NCBI GenBank assembly: GCA_029721515.1 | Contig: CM056556.1 | Coordinates: forward strand, 22,551,169-22,615,168 | DNA length: 64,000 bases | Direction: 5' to 3' | Source of the DNA: Synanceia verrucosa | Lineage: Eukaryota; Chordata; Actinopteri; Perciformes; Synanceiidae | Shown here: positions 38,201 through 52,300 of the stretch, piece after piece | Numbering within the stretch: position 1 is the first letter of the stretch | Layout: each line of letters starts with the position of its first letter | Position numbers and translations under genes: made by a program | The notes under the pieces: model-generated | Databases searched by the model: none | What the model was told of the DNA's origin: nothing | Seen by the model: only the letters and a program-made list of their open reading frames with translations

Positions 38201-41200
38201 AGTTAAACATTGAATATTTAGAAGAACTAATTAGCTTTCTTTCAAGGTCAAGGGCAGCGTTGAAATTATGTGGAAGCCAGTGGGAGCTGAGCCAACTTTA
38301 CACTTGGCACAATGCAGTCCGACAAGTATCGTTCTCCTGGCAACTATCAAACCCAGACTGGTCCATCAGATTGCCAGATGGAGAAGCGCGATTCGTCACT
38401 CCAGAGAACGAGAGTCCAGTGGCGGCGTGCTTTACACCACTGTATCCGACGCTTTGCATTGCACTTGGTGATGTATGGCTCGGATGCAGCTGCTCGGCCA
38501 TGAAAACCCATTCCATGAAGCTCTCTGTGCACTGTTCTTGAGCTAATCTGAAGGCCACGTGAAGTTTGGAGGTCTGTAGCGATTGACTCTGTATAAAGTT
38601 GGCGACCTCTTCACACTATGCGCCTCAGCATCCGCTGACCCTGCTCCGTCAGTTTACGTGGCCTCCTTCTTTGTGGATGAGTTGCTGTTATTCCCAATAC
38701 TTCCACTTTCTTATAATACAGCTGACAGTTGACTGTGGAATATTTATAAGCGAGGAAATTTCAGGACTGGATTTGTTGCACAGGTGGCATCCTATCACAG
38801 TTCCACGCTGGAATTCACTGAGCTCCTGAGAGCGACCTGTTCTTTCACGAATGTTTGTAAAAGCAGTCTGCATGCCTAGGTGCTTGATTTTATACACCTG
38901 TGGCCATGGAAGTGATTGGAACACCTGACTCTGACTATTTGGATGGGTGAGCGAATACTTTTGACAATATAGTGTATTTCTGAATAAAACTCGGAATTTG
39001 TTCATTCAGTGCTTCTTCTACCAGTTCTTTTCACAAATATGGGAATGATCATCAAAAGTATCAGTAAGATGCATAGTTTATATAACACAGTATAAAAATT
39101 TTCTGCCGGGGGGGCGACCCCCACAAAGCTCAGTTTATAGTTCAAACCCTAGTCAAGGATCATAGAGGTTTGAGGAACTCACTATTGTGTGAACTATTTT
39201 GGCAGTTAGGTAAGGACCCTGATGTTTTTGCATATGTAACTACACTTTTGACATCATGTGCTTTTGTGAGTTGAGAGACAACAGTTGTCAAAGAGTGTCA
39301 GTGTTCCTTCTGGTGCTTTTGGGAAACTTAACTTAAACTGCCAATTTTTAACGACAAACATTTCATTTCATTCTTTTCCCAACATATATATATTGAAATT
39401 TGGTCTTTTAGGTTTGATTTTTCTTCATGGGTGTTGTGGGTGCTTCCCACCTGAACCTAGATGGTCCAATAACAGCGTTATCTGAACTCTTTTTCTCTGT
39501 TGCCAGGAACTTTAAATCAGAACAACTGGGCCAAGAAGTTTCCATCCTGCAGCAATGCCAAACAGTCTCCTATCAACATCGAGGAGAGCCTGGCTCAGGT
39601 GAAGCTACAGTACCAGAAGCTGAGGTTTGATGGCTGGGAGACCCTCACAAATGACAGGACGACCATCAAAAATGATGGCAAGACAGGTAAGAACTAGAAG
39701 TACACCTGTCAATGTGAAGACATGACTGCAATCACAGTTTTTCGGGTGTGAACCAGAACCACCAGTGTGAGACCACCTCTTGTAAACCGTGTACCTCAAA
39801 CCGTGCAGTTTGATTGCAGCGCATAATCCAACCCAACTAAAGCATTGAACCTAAACACAGACAGTCTGCACTGGCATTAGTTGAGATGGACACAGGTAAA
39901 CTACCAGTTAATATTGACTTGTACTTCTACAGAAGTCCAATGTTTGCTTGACATCTTGGCTGAAGAGAACATGCTGAATATGCTAAATAAGGTGCACAGA
40001 AATAGTGATGGTTATGAAGTTATTTGGGAGAAACTGGAAGAGAAGGGGTTTGTCAGCCACGACTGTGGAAGGGATTTTTCTCATTTGATGAGGGTCATAA
40101 AGAATCTGTTGTATTCTGCACAGACCACAAAGCCCCCTTAGGCAAATTATTGAGCGCAAATAAAATTGACTTTACCTGAGTCTGAAGATTAAATTGTCAT
40201 TTGGATACATTTCCACATTTGAAAAACAGGCAGTGTGTCCTGTATTGCCATGAAGTCTAGACTTATTAAAGTAATTAAATACAATATAGAGTATCTATAG
40301 TTATACCTAAGCCTGATTTTTTTTCTTAAGTGACTATGTATTAAAACAGGCTTCATCAGAAACAAAAGTCCAAGCTTCACGTATTATCCTTCCTCCCCAC
40401 TTTCTCCCTCCTTCCCTCCCATCCATAAGTGCTGTCTTTTTTTTTAATTACGGTTTCTGCTTGATATATACTGAGTGATGAGGCCTTTTTTGTGGTGTCC
40501 TGTTGTAAAGGATACAGTTGCCAGCTTCTCGTTTGACAGGATTGAGAACCTTCTGTATATTTCCTCTCTAAGTGGTGTGACACACAATAACCTACAGTGT
40601 GCATTCAAGGTAATTGTTAAGTGAAATTGTAGACAACAGTGATCCCACCTCGCCTTTCGAAAAGCTCCAAACAGACCAGTCCAATGCTTCTTAGCAACGG
40701 TCTCTCAACGGGACTCTCAGCGAAATAAGAAGCACTCTGTCGCGGTTGTTGTTCGTCCGCCAGCTGCACCAAAGGCTTTTATTAATGGAGATGTTTGGTG
40801 GACAATCTGAGCACGATTCAGGCCGACAGCACTTAAACCTGTTTTTTTTTTTCAGCCCACAAATGGGCCCAGTGTAGGTTCAAGGCACAGACTGCTGTCC
40901 ATTCACACTCTTCCAAAGCTGCGGGGCTGTGAGCGATCTACTCGGCCACAAATAGGGGATTTGAGTTTTACAGTTGATGGACAGAGTGCATGGATGGGTT
41001 CATGGCTTTTGACATAGGGAAAACACACTTTTCAACAGGAATGAATCAAACAAGTAGAGTCAATATTTGCCCTACCTGGAAGGGGAGTTAGATTTAGGAA
41101 AACAATAGGGCACACGGCACACACAGACAGCACACAAAGAGGACATGAATGAGGCCAACCAAAAACAGATCAAAGTGGTGGAAAGAATAAAAGCAAACCA

Positions 41201-44200
41201 AGCATGCAACATATCCAGTGTGCTCAGCAGATGAGTGTTTCTGCAAAGACTGCGTTTCATCAAGGTGTTCCCATGAAAACAGTATTTTCTATGCAAAACT
41301 AGTCACATGCGTTGTCTATTCATAAGGTGGTGGGCTAAGATGTACATTATAGTACAGGAGATGAAAGCAGCTGAGCATTGCTCCACCTTAATTAGGTCAT
41401 CAAATGTTTTTTCCCATCGAGGGGATCTTTTGGCAGGTCAAACAAAGACAGACCTGAAAAAGATCCCCTTGCTGATTGTCTGACAAAGATGTTGTTGGAG
41501 TTGCCCATGGCCTCATATTTTTGATCCTCTGGTCATTTTTTGTACATCATCCTCTGTTCAGTTTGTGTTGTTGTCAAAGCTTCAAAAACGGTTGACAGAT
41601 TTCATCTAGGTGGTGAAGTTTGCTCATATGATTATTTAATTAAATGAAATTCAGCTCATTCAGTTTCATGCATTTATCTCCGTCTATTCATGTCTTTTCT
41701 GCTTTCAGTGGCAGTCAATGTGGATGGAGAGTTCTACGTCAGTGGAGGTGGTCTCGGGGCAAAGTTCAAAGCTGGACGCATCACCTTCCACTGGGGGCGC
41801 TGCAACGCCTCCTCAGAGGGCTCTGAACACAGTCTGGATGGCGTCAAATATCCTCTGGAGGTGAGACATGACAAGAGTTCAACGTTCACTTCTTTTGTTA
41901 TTGCTACTTTCATTGAAGAAGTATTGACAAAGCTGGATCCTTTTTTTAAACCACAACTCATGCTAATTTCTCAAGATTCTTACAACCCCCAACAAGTCAG
42001 ACTTTATATAGACACTTTTTACCTCTTGTGTAAAGCTTAACACCACACCAATCATGAAAAAATATCATAAAAATTATTGGGAAAACAATAGTTGGATAGT
42101 AATAACAAATAAGCAGAGATAGTCAAGATATTTATGTAATTCTATTCTTTTATTTTCCACTTATACATACTTGCAGCCACTGAAGCTGCATTCTCATTCT
42201 GATTCTTCCTCAGCAAAACGAGCAGATCAAGTGTTTGACAAGTAATATGAAGATGTTAATGTTGGGTGTGCAACGGTTCAGTTCATTATTTTGTTACAGT
42301 GTTTATACACGCTCTACCATTTTTCCAGTCAGTTATTTTTTTAAGCTAACATGCAGCAAAGATGCAAAGTAAAAAGACACACTAGTGGGAAAATACAGTG
42401 TAGCTCTTGTGACACTTAGCTGTACGGATCATATGTCTTTCCCACCCACAGATGCAGATCTACTGCTATGAGGCGCATCGCTTTGACTCTTTGGATGCAA
42501 CCATCAAGGCCGGAGGCAGAATCACAGCACTCGCCGTGCTGTTTGAGGTGTGCATGCTTTGCATCATGTACCGTGATAACACTGAGATGAGTTGACAGGT
42601 TGTCTGTCAGTAGTAAGTGTGCATTTCTATGCTAATCACCCAGACAAATTAGGACATATGAACTAGGAGAGGAAGTGAGTTTGAGGTGGAACGTAAACAA
42701 GCTAACACTTAAAACTTGAGACGTGCAAGGCTGATTATCTGCCATTATATTCACTTACAGCACCTAAATTCAGTGTGTTATTTGGGAAAATTCATTAAAC
42801 ACTACTGTCTCAAATAGAAACCAGAGAAGGTCATACTTGTGATGTCATCAGGCTGTAAAATCTGGAGATCCTCCAAATTCCCTTCAGTAATCTCAGTGTC
42901 ATCTAGAACATCTCACCCAATTCCTTCATCGCTAGATATGTCCCACATGTTTTACCTTATGGCATCACAAATTTGAGTTTAGTTTTTGTTTTGGGATTTA
43001 GGGGAAGTTGTTCACATTGACGAATATTTTTTGGACTGTCTAAGACCATAGGAATGGCATGTATGAATTTTGAAAATAGGCATAGTTCCCCTTAAAGTTA
43101 AAAAAAGTTATAATACCAAAATAAAGAATTAGTGTCAAAGTTCCACAAGAAAAAGTCGAAAAAGTCGAAATATTTTCAAACTTGAAGAGCTCAGTCTTTT
43201 TCTATTTGGTGGCATCTGTGCATCTATACAAATAAGAGGGCCCTGCCATGCTTGGTAGCTTAATACTTAATAATACATTATGATTCATGAGTTGATTCTT
43301 TTTTTTGTGTGTAAATGATTTCATATGTTGAGTAAATTACGTAAAATACATCTAGTAAAAATACTAATACTAAAAAAAATATTTTGCCCTTAAAAGTTAG
43401 CTCGATTGTGTGGGTTTACAGCAGTTAGCTCCGGGCTTATAGTTTAGATATTCCACATCCTGACAGGGGTCTTGTCTGTATTTGCTAAAAAAAGCAGGGG
43501 TCTCACTGAAATTTTAGTTCTTCCTCATTTCAAAATCTGACTTATCTGAAATTCGAACAGTTGGCAGGTTTAAAATGCAGAATGACTTTATGGTTGACTC
43601 TTTGTTCAAGATGGAAAAAGTCAGACTGAGGGAATGAATCAAAGTCTTTCAGTAGTATCACCAGTGTACTGTAGTAATACCTCAGTGAATGCACTGCTCT
43701 GTGAACAGTTTGAGTCATGTCTTGGCTGAAGATCATTGCCAAGCTTTTGTCTGTGTTCTTCATGTTCTGTGCCTTTGTACAGTCATGTTGCCTCCAGCTG
43801 GGTTGGTGTGTTCAAACTGACAGAGACCGTGTTGGAATGAAACTCGATGTGAAACATCTGATGTGAAGCTGCAGGCTGTGTGTTTGGTGGAGAGCAGGGA
43901 ACACTAACGACCAAACAAGACAAAAAGCTCTTTCAATCCTCCAAAATTCATTTTGAGGGGTGTGTAGGGGCTTTGCTGTAGAAGGTGAATGTTATATAAC
44001 CTGACAGTCCTGGATGTGAATCTGGCCTGATGTGGAAAACTTCTACCTCAGTTCACAAGTTTTCCACATCACTTAATTAAAAGAGCAACTCAATGAGCCT
44101 GATTTGTCCTTGCTTGAATGTATAGGCTTGCACACCAGGGAGGAGGCAAAACCCTTGGTCAATGCCAGGCGGCAACCTCCAGTGCATTCTTTTTAATAGA

Positions 44201-46249
44201 ATATAAAAGCAGGTGGTGACTTACTGGTTACAAAAAGTAAGTGAAATTGTATAGAAGGCAAAGAGCCTACTTCTCTTGTGATTTATTATGTCAGTAAACA
44301 CATATCATTGTATATTATTTAGAGTTAAATCGACCATAAAGCAGATGATGCTTTAGGGAGTGGCTTCCTTGTGATTGACAGGTTGCTACCTCAGCATTAT
44401 TTGGTCAGGGAGTTGCTGATGTTTTCACCTAGAACTTTTACTTTTACTATACTTTTATCTAAAATGTTTGGTTGTACTTAGCTCCGCCCACCTGTGTCGC
44501 ATCTGGTTGCAAGAAACCAAGATGGTGACCACCAAAACCCCAGATGGCAACAGCCAAAATTCAAGATGGTTTCAAAACTTCTACAAACCAATGGGTGATG
44601 TCACACTGACTACATCCACTTTTTATGTACAGTTTATCAGTTTATGTTTTAGATTTTACCATGAGAGATGGTCATGAAGATTTAATATTATCATGTTAAC
44701 TTCAGAACACCCAGAGCCTCCTCACCATGACACTTATGATTATTTTATGTTTTAGCAGGTCCAAAGTGGATGTTTTGTTTGTCCCAGTGGAAGATATTTG
44801 ACCACACTTCTAACAAGCTGTGACAGCTAGTGGTTATCTGCAGTGCCTTTTTTTAGCTGAAAACTAACCAAGCGCATCCATAATATTTTTTCAACTTTAG
44901 CTCTGATAAAAGTTCTGTGTGTAGACAGTGCAGAAAATGCTGTGCAATCAAGACAGACAGTAGTTTATCAAGGTAAGGGCTTTGTTTTTTACATTAAAAA
45001 ACACTGTAATATGTTCTAGTAGAAACCTGAAAATGAGCATGATATGTATCCTTTAAGTAAACTAATTCTGCTCATTCCACCACTGGATCACCTGACAGCT
45101 AAGTGAGTACGATGAGCTGAGATAAGCTGTAGTTATCTAGCTAAATGTGTCATATACTGTATATAGCGATCAAGAGTTGAAATGTTCAGCTTCTGGCTCT
45201 AATCATGGTGGTACTTAAATTGAAAATTTGACCAAACCAATCTAAACATTGGCAGTTTGATTATATGAAAACATTATTTTGCATTATGAATAATATAATA
45301 TTGAGTTGTTTTATAGTCCACCTGAAGAATGTTTATTATGTTTATATCTCCTCACAGACGAGCACTGAAGAAAATGTGAACTATGCAGCCATCATAGACG
45401 GCATCAACAGCGTGAGCAGATATGGTATGTTGGGTTCTTCCTCTGTCTCCTGTCTTGCCTCTGTTGTGCTTATTTAAGCTCTGTGATCTGTCATCCAGGA
45501 AAAAGCTCTGAGGTTTTACCCTTTGCCCCGCGAGGCCTCCTGCCGAACTCCACAGAGAAATACTTCATTTATAACGGCTCTCTGACCACACCGCCCTGCA
45601 GCGAGACTGTTGAGTGGATCGTCTTCAAGAACACAGTGGCCATATCTGACGAACAGGTGAGAGCTGAGCTTCCTGCTGTGTAGATTATTACTGAGACTGG
45701 GTTTTAAATTATTACTATAAGTGAGAATATTTTAGCTATACATTTACACAATGGATAGATCCAGTAATTGGTGTGATCAATCAATTAGTAGCCACATATC
45801 TATTAATATATCACAGCAAAATTCTGCAAAACTTGGCAAGTCAGAAGAGTGAGAATTTTAAGGATGGATTCTTTACACTACAAGCAGCCAGCAAAGAGAC
45901 CTGAGTATTGTTTGACCTAGTGAGCAGTCTAGGAGGTGCATTCAGGATGGCAGACATACTGAGTTTAACCATCGGTGTGGTCCTTTAAGAATCAGATGTG
46001 TTCAAGATGAAAAGGCAAGTGTCACAATTACAGAAATGTCCGCAAACAACCTTTTAGAAAAACATGTTCATGGAGCTGAAAGGGGGAATTATCATTCCAG
46101 AGCTCAGAAAGCATGCAAGTGATGGGTGAGGCTACAAGATTGCACAGTGTGTTGCAGCTTAAATACCGTGAAGGTCCTTTGTGAGCCAATGTTTGTTTGA
46201 TGTAATGACCACTTCTGTATGGTTGTCAATCAAACTCTGCCTGGGGCTG

Positions 46250-46296
<47 letters not shown>

Positions 46297-46450
46297 GACA
46301 TGTACATGCACAAACATGTGAAAGCACAGACACACAACCGGTTTTCAATAGAAAGTTTCAAGTGTGACTCCTGCTGAGGCTCAATCATTATCTTCCACTA
46401 GACTCTCTCACTAGCTCACTCTTAAGACACAGCTGTCATAAGGTAGGAGG

Positions 46451-46517
<67 letters not shown>

Positions 46518-49311
46518 GGTTGGACAATGAAATGCCTGGTTTTAGACCACAATAATTCATTAGTATGGTGTAGGGCCTCCTTTGATTGATGCAGCCAATA
46601 CAGCATCATTTCATCTTGGAAATGACAGATACAAGTCCTGCACAGTGGCCAGAGGGATTTTGAGCAATTCTTCTTGCAGAACAGTGTCCAGGTCACTATG
46701 TGATGGTGGTGTGCTGGTGACTGTGCAGGCCATGAGAGATGTTCAGCTTCACTTTCATGTTCATCAAACCACGCTGTCACCAGTCTTGCTGTGTGTATTG
46801 GTGCATTATCATCCTGATACATGGTACCGCCTTCAGGATACAATGTTTGAACCACTAGATGCACATGGTCCTCCAGAATGGTTCGGTAGTCCTTGGCAGT
46901 GACATGCTCATCTAGCACAAGTATTGGACCAAGGGAATGCCATGATATTGCAGCCCAAACCATCACCCATCGACCCCCATGCTTCACTCTAGGCATGCAA
47001 CAGTCTGAGTGGTACGCTTCTTTGGGGCTTCTCCACACCATAACTCTCCTGAATGTGGGAAAGACAGTAAAGGTGGACTCATCAGAGAACAATACATGTT
47101 TCACATTGTCCACAGCCCAAGATTTTCGCTGCTGGCACCATTGAAACCGACGTTTGGTATTGACACGAGTGACCAAAGGTTTGGCAATAGCAGCCTGGCC
47201 ATGGATATTGACCCTGTGGAGCTCCAGACGGACAGTTTTGGTGGAAACAGGAGAGTTGAGGTGCACATTTAATTCTGCAGTGAGTTCGGCAGCTCTGGTT
47301 TTATGTTTTTTGGATACAATCCGGGTTAGCACCCAGACATCCCTTTCAGACAGCTTCCTCTTGCGTCCACAGTTACTCCTGTTGGATGTGGTTCATCCTT
47401 CTTGGTGGTATGCTGACATTAACCTGGATACCGTGGCTTTTGACACATCACAAAGACTTGCTCTCTTGGTCACAGATGCGCCAGCAAGATGTGCACCAAC
47501 AATTTGTCCTCTTTTGAACTCTGATATGTCACCCATAATGTTGTGTGCATTGCAATATTTTAAGCAAAACTGTGCTATTACTCTGCTAATTGAAACTTCT
47601 GCTCCTTATGGTGCAATGTGCATTCAGTGAGGTTTGGCCACCAGGCTGGTCAAATTTAGCCATGAAACCTCCAACACTAAATTGGCCAGTGTTTCAGTTT
47701 CATTGTCTACTTTCAGTTTGATTGACTACTGATAGATTTTGTTCACATACAGTTATTTATTCAAACAAGAAGGTCATCAAAAAAAAAGACAAAGGGCATT
47801 ATGAACATTATTCTGTATTCTGTGCATTTCTAATTAAATAAAAGGAAGAAGATGAGGGTGCAGATTGGTGGAAGATGTGCACGGTTGTGGTCTGTTCTGC
47901 AGCACCTCTTTTCACCCTCTGTCTGAAATGCTCTGTTTGACTGGCTTTGCTTGAGGGTGTGCCAATGGAGCCACTAGGCAACGTGTGTTACTTGGTAACA
48001 TCACCATGTTTGGGCTTTGATTGTTTACATGCTCAAAACTATATTACACACTAAAGGAAAGGGAAAACACATGCATAAATGCCCCCCTTAAACAAGCTCG
48101 CTATAGTTCACAATTAAACTTTTGGCAACATTCATGTCGGGAAAAATGGATCCCTCAAACTGCTGACAGCTGCTCTTCCACCTTCTAACAGCTAGTTTGA
48201 GGATCATTCTGGGAACTAAACTCTAAACACAAAAAGTGCTAACTTTCCAGCAATGTCCCCATATAGCCTTTTTCCTTAGTCCATCAAGGAAAAATAATTA
48301 GTCTTCAGAAACAGATTGTGTACATTATCCTTTCACACCTACTACATTGACTGCTGCAGGTCTTCCAGGGTTTTCATATCTCCTGTGCGCGTTTCAGCTA
48401 GTCTACATTCCAGCTCAGGACGACTCAAGTCTAGCCAAGTCTTTTAACAACTGCAAATGGCCTCTGTTGACTGAGTCAGACGCTGAGTGTTGTGTAACCA
48501 GAGGGGAAGTGACTCACCTGAGCACAGGTAAGGAGGTCAAAGAGCCATTCCAACATGATTCACGACTCCTTTACGCCCATTCACTTCCAAACTGCTCAGA
48601 GACCTACAGCTGTGTATTGTGGTTTATTTACACTTCATTCTTCTTTTGTGTATTTATATTTGGACAATACGACTGATAATATCTGTTCAAATAGTATTTA
48701 GACATAAGTATTTACATATTTTCCTAATTAAATGAGTAAGAAATTGAGTTAATTACCCTTTAGTTTGTTGTCGCAGGAGATTAGAAAACTAATATCATTG
48801 TTGCTTGAAATGAAATACATTCATACGGGAAGATAAGGGAAAATACAATATACAGTATATGGGTGGGTGCAAGAAAATATCCAAAATATAGGGTATTGCA
48901 ATATTGTGATTTTTATACGGTATTAATTCTCAAAAGCACGATAAATTTTTAATTATTACATTAATAGTTTACATGCAGTGACTAACTCAGTCAATCCATT
49001 ATTTAATTTGGAAAGAGTAAAATTAGCTAAAAAGCAGTACTGTATATTGCCTTGCTTACAGTATCACAATTCATGTAATCATAAATGAATGTATGTTACA
49101 TGATGTGTATCACATTGCCACATTCATATATTAGTTATTATAAATCAAATCAAGTGAACTTTTATTTATGTGGTACTTTTCATACATTTAGAGATCAAAG
49201 TGCTAAAAACAACAATCAACAACCCCCCATCCCTACATAAATATTCTCTTTCTCACACACACACAACACACAACACACACACACACACATTTTGGCCTGG
49301 CATGGTATTTC

Positions 49312-49347
<36 letters not shown>

Positions 49348-52300
49348 TAATAGTTGAAGCTACATTTTCCCTGTATCTTTCCTGTTGGGTCCAGGGCTCT
49401 AGTGCTGACATTGTTTTCTTGTCATGTTACAGCTGGAGATGTTCTGCGAGGTGATGACGATGCAGCAGGCTGGATATGTGATGCTTATGGACTACCTGCA
49501 GAACAACTACAGGGACCAGCAGCAGCAGTTCATGGGCCAGGTGTTCTCATCCTACACTGGCACTGAGGAGGTCCTCACACCAGGTGCTCATGTGCCAGGA
49601 TATTATGTGGTAGTGCAGCTGTAAGCCAACTGCGACAGTTAATTTATTGATTGTGAACAATTAAATTAATCCAAACCAGCTGTTTACCAGCTATTGATTA
49701 ATCAGTTATTTTTTTAAGAAAGAAAAGTCAAATTTCTACTCACCACTATACAGTGTAAATCCACATAAATTGAAGGGGTAAGTGTGCCCATTTTAAACAA
49801 CTTAAGAGAGGGAGCTGTGTGAGAATAAATGTCCTTGTAGTCGGTTGGATTCAAAGACTACAAGTTTGAAAAATAATCTGGAGGTGTGCAGTTAGAAAGA
49901 AGTGAGCTGATCACACCTCTGTCTAACGGTGTCACAGGAGTGCAATATTGACTCCTTTAAATTGTTATCATATTATTATTCTATTATATTGTTTGAAGTA
50001 CATTTATCATTGTTATTCTAAATGAAATCTGGTTTGCTGTAGGGCAAAAATTTGAGTTACTTATCTACACATGAGCTATCTTTAAACACATAACGGACAT
50101 AGCGGCATAAAAAGTGAAACACCTTCACTTAGAATATAGAAAAACATATTACACAGCTTTTGGTGTTTTATTTATCTGTTTAATTTACAATCGTGGTCAG
50201 AAGTTTACATACACTTGTAAAGAACATAATGTCATGGCTTTCCAGTTATTTCTACAACTCTGATTTTCTCTGATCGAGTGATTGGAACAGATACTTCTTT
50301 GTCACAAAAAGATTCATGAAATTTGGTTCTTTTATGACAGAAAACATGACCAAATCTGCTCCAAATACAGCAACATGAATTAGAAATTTTGGTGACTTAG
50401 AAAGTTGTGTCAATGAAATGAGCTTCATAGCATGGCCTCTTAACTTCTTGTGAGTGATCATGAGTGACTACAGCTGGTGACTTCTATGAGGCCATTTAAA
50501 TAGGGCTCACTGGATACAAACACTACAATGGGAAAATCAAAGGAGCTCAGCACGGATCTGAAAAAGCGAATCATTGACTTGAACAAGTCAGGAAAGTCAC
50601 TTGGAGCCATTTTAAAAGCAGCTGCAGGTCCCAAGAGCAACAGTGCAAACTATTGTTTGTAAGTATAAAGTGCATGGCACTGTTTTGTCACTGCCATGAT
50701 CAGGAAGAAAATGCAAGCTATCACCTGCTGCTGAAAACTGGTCAGGAGGGTGAAGAGTCAACCGAGAACCACCAAAAACCAGATCTGCCAAGAATTAGAA
50801 GCTGCTGGAACACAGGTGTCAGTGTCCACAGTCAAGCGTGTTTTGCATCACCATGGACTGAGAGGCTGCCGTGCAAGAAGGAAGCCCTTACTCCAAAAGC
50901 GGCACCTTAAGGCTCGACTGAAGTTTGCTGCTGATCACGTGGACAAAGATAAGACCTTCTGGAGGAAAGTTCTGTGGTCAGATGAAGCAAAAATCGATCT
51001 GTTTGGCCACAATGCCCAGCAATGTTTGGAGGAGAAAAGGTGAGGCCTTTAACACCATGCCTACCGTCAAGCACGGTGGTGGTAGTATTATGCTGTGGGG
51101 CTGTTTTGCTGCCAATGGAACTGGTGCTTTACAGAGAGTAAATGGGATAATGAAGAAGGAGGATTACATTCAAATTCCTCTAAAATCATCAGCCCAAAGG
51201 TTGGGTCTTGGGCGCAGTTGGGTGTTCCAACAGGACAATGACCCCAAACACACATCAAAAGTGGTAATGGAATGGATCAATCAGGCTAGAATTAAGGTTT
51301 TAGAATGGTCTTCCCAAAGTCCTGACTTAAACCCCATTGAGAACATGTGGACAATGCTGAAGAAACAAGTCCATGTCAGAAAGCCAACAAATTTAACTGA
51401 ACTGCACCAATTCTGTCAAGAGGAGTGGTCAAAGATTCAACCAGAAGCTTGCCAGAAGCTTGTGGATGGCTACCAAAAGCGCCAAATTGAAGTGAAAATG
51501 GCCAAGGAACATGTAACCAAATATTAGTATTGCTGTATGTATATTTTTGACCCAGCAGATTTGGTCACATTTTCAGTTGACCCATAATAAAGTCATAAAA
51601 GAACCAAACTTCATGAATGTTTTTGTGATAAAGAAGTATCTGTTCCAATCACTCAATCAGAGAAAATCAGAGTTGTAGAAATAACTGGAAACTCAAGAGA
51701 GCCATGGCATCATGTTCTTTACAAGTGTATGTAAACTTTTGACCACGACTGTAAATTAAATTGCTAAAACCTTAAAAACTCTGCTTTGAAATACCTGTAA
51801 ACAGAGAGTATGAAGAATCCCGGGTTAATGCTTATTAAATGAGGTCTGAATGGATCAGCGACAAGTGGATCATGAGCATGGAAATGACAGAGAGCCAAGA
51901 ATAGAACTCAGTAGTGACCAAAATAAAATCTGTCTGACAGCAGGAAGCAGTCAGCTTTGATTTTCACACTGGTTGTATTGGATGGTTAGTAATGAGGTGG
52001 TATTGATCTTGTTTTTGGGAGGGCTTGTTCTATTTGGTGTTTACTGTCTCTGTTCTTTTGTTCTTCAGAAAAGTTACAGTTATTATTAGTATATTTCACT
52101 TAGTATATTTACTTTTATTCATTTTTAAACAGTGGTGGAAAGTACATTCCTTATGTGCTGTACCAAAGTAGAACTTAAAGGTGCTTGTACTTTACTTGAG
52201 TATTTCCATTTGCTGCTACTTTTTACTTCTACTCCCTTATATCACAAAGAGAAATATTGAACCTAACTTCACTAAATAACTTTGCAGATTTATATTATTA

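Larger units (their letters stand above)
33406..39506. other. ptprz1 intron 2
   Basis: 6,101 bp. Contains a MITE fragment (34019-34300), a CA tract (34582-34617), a (GTGC)n tract (36161-36185), a TATATTGCA-rich stretch near 37165 and Tc1 copy C (38292-38974). The rest shows no recognisable gene or repeat. Confidence 0.7.
45657..49432. other. ptprz1 intron 7
   Basis: 3,776 bp. Holds two long CA arrays, a Tc1 copy (46514-47712), a MITE-like fragment near 48863-48950 (GGGTATTGCAATATTGTGAT) and CA and (ATA)n arrays near 49255-49346. Nothing coding besides the transposase remains. Confidence 0.7.

Noticed and set aside
39100..39130. GGGGGGGCGACCCCC hairpin in intron 2
   Set aside because: A short isolated palindrome with no surrounding context; could be chance or a small repeat remnant.
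47154..47630. 158-codon plus-strand ORF
   Set aside because: Antisense to the Tc1 transposase N-terminal region; no similarity of its own.
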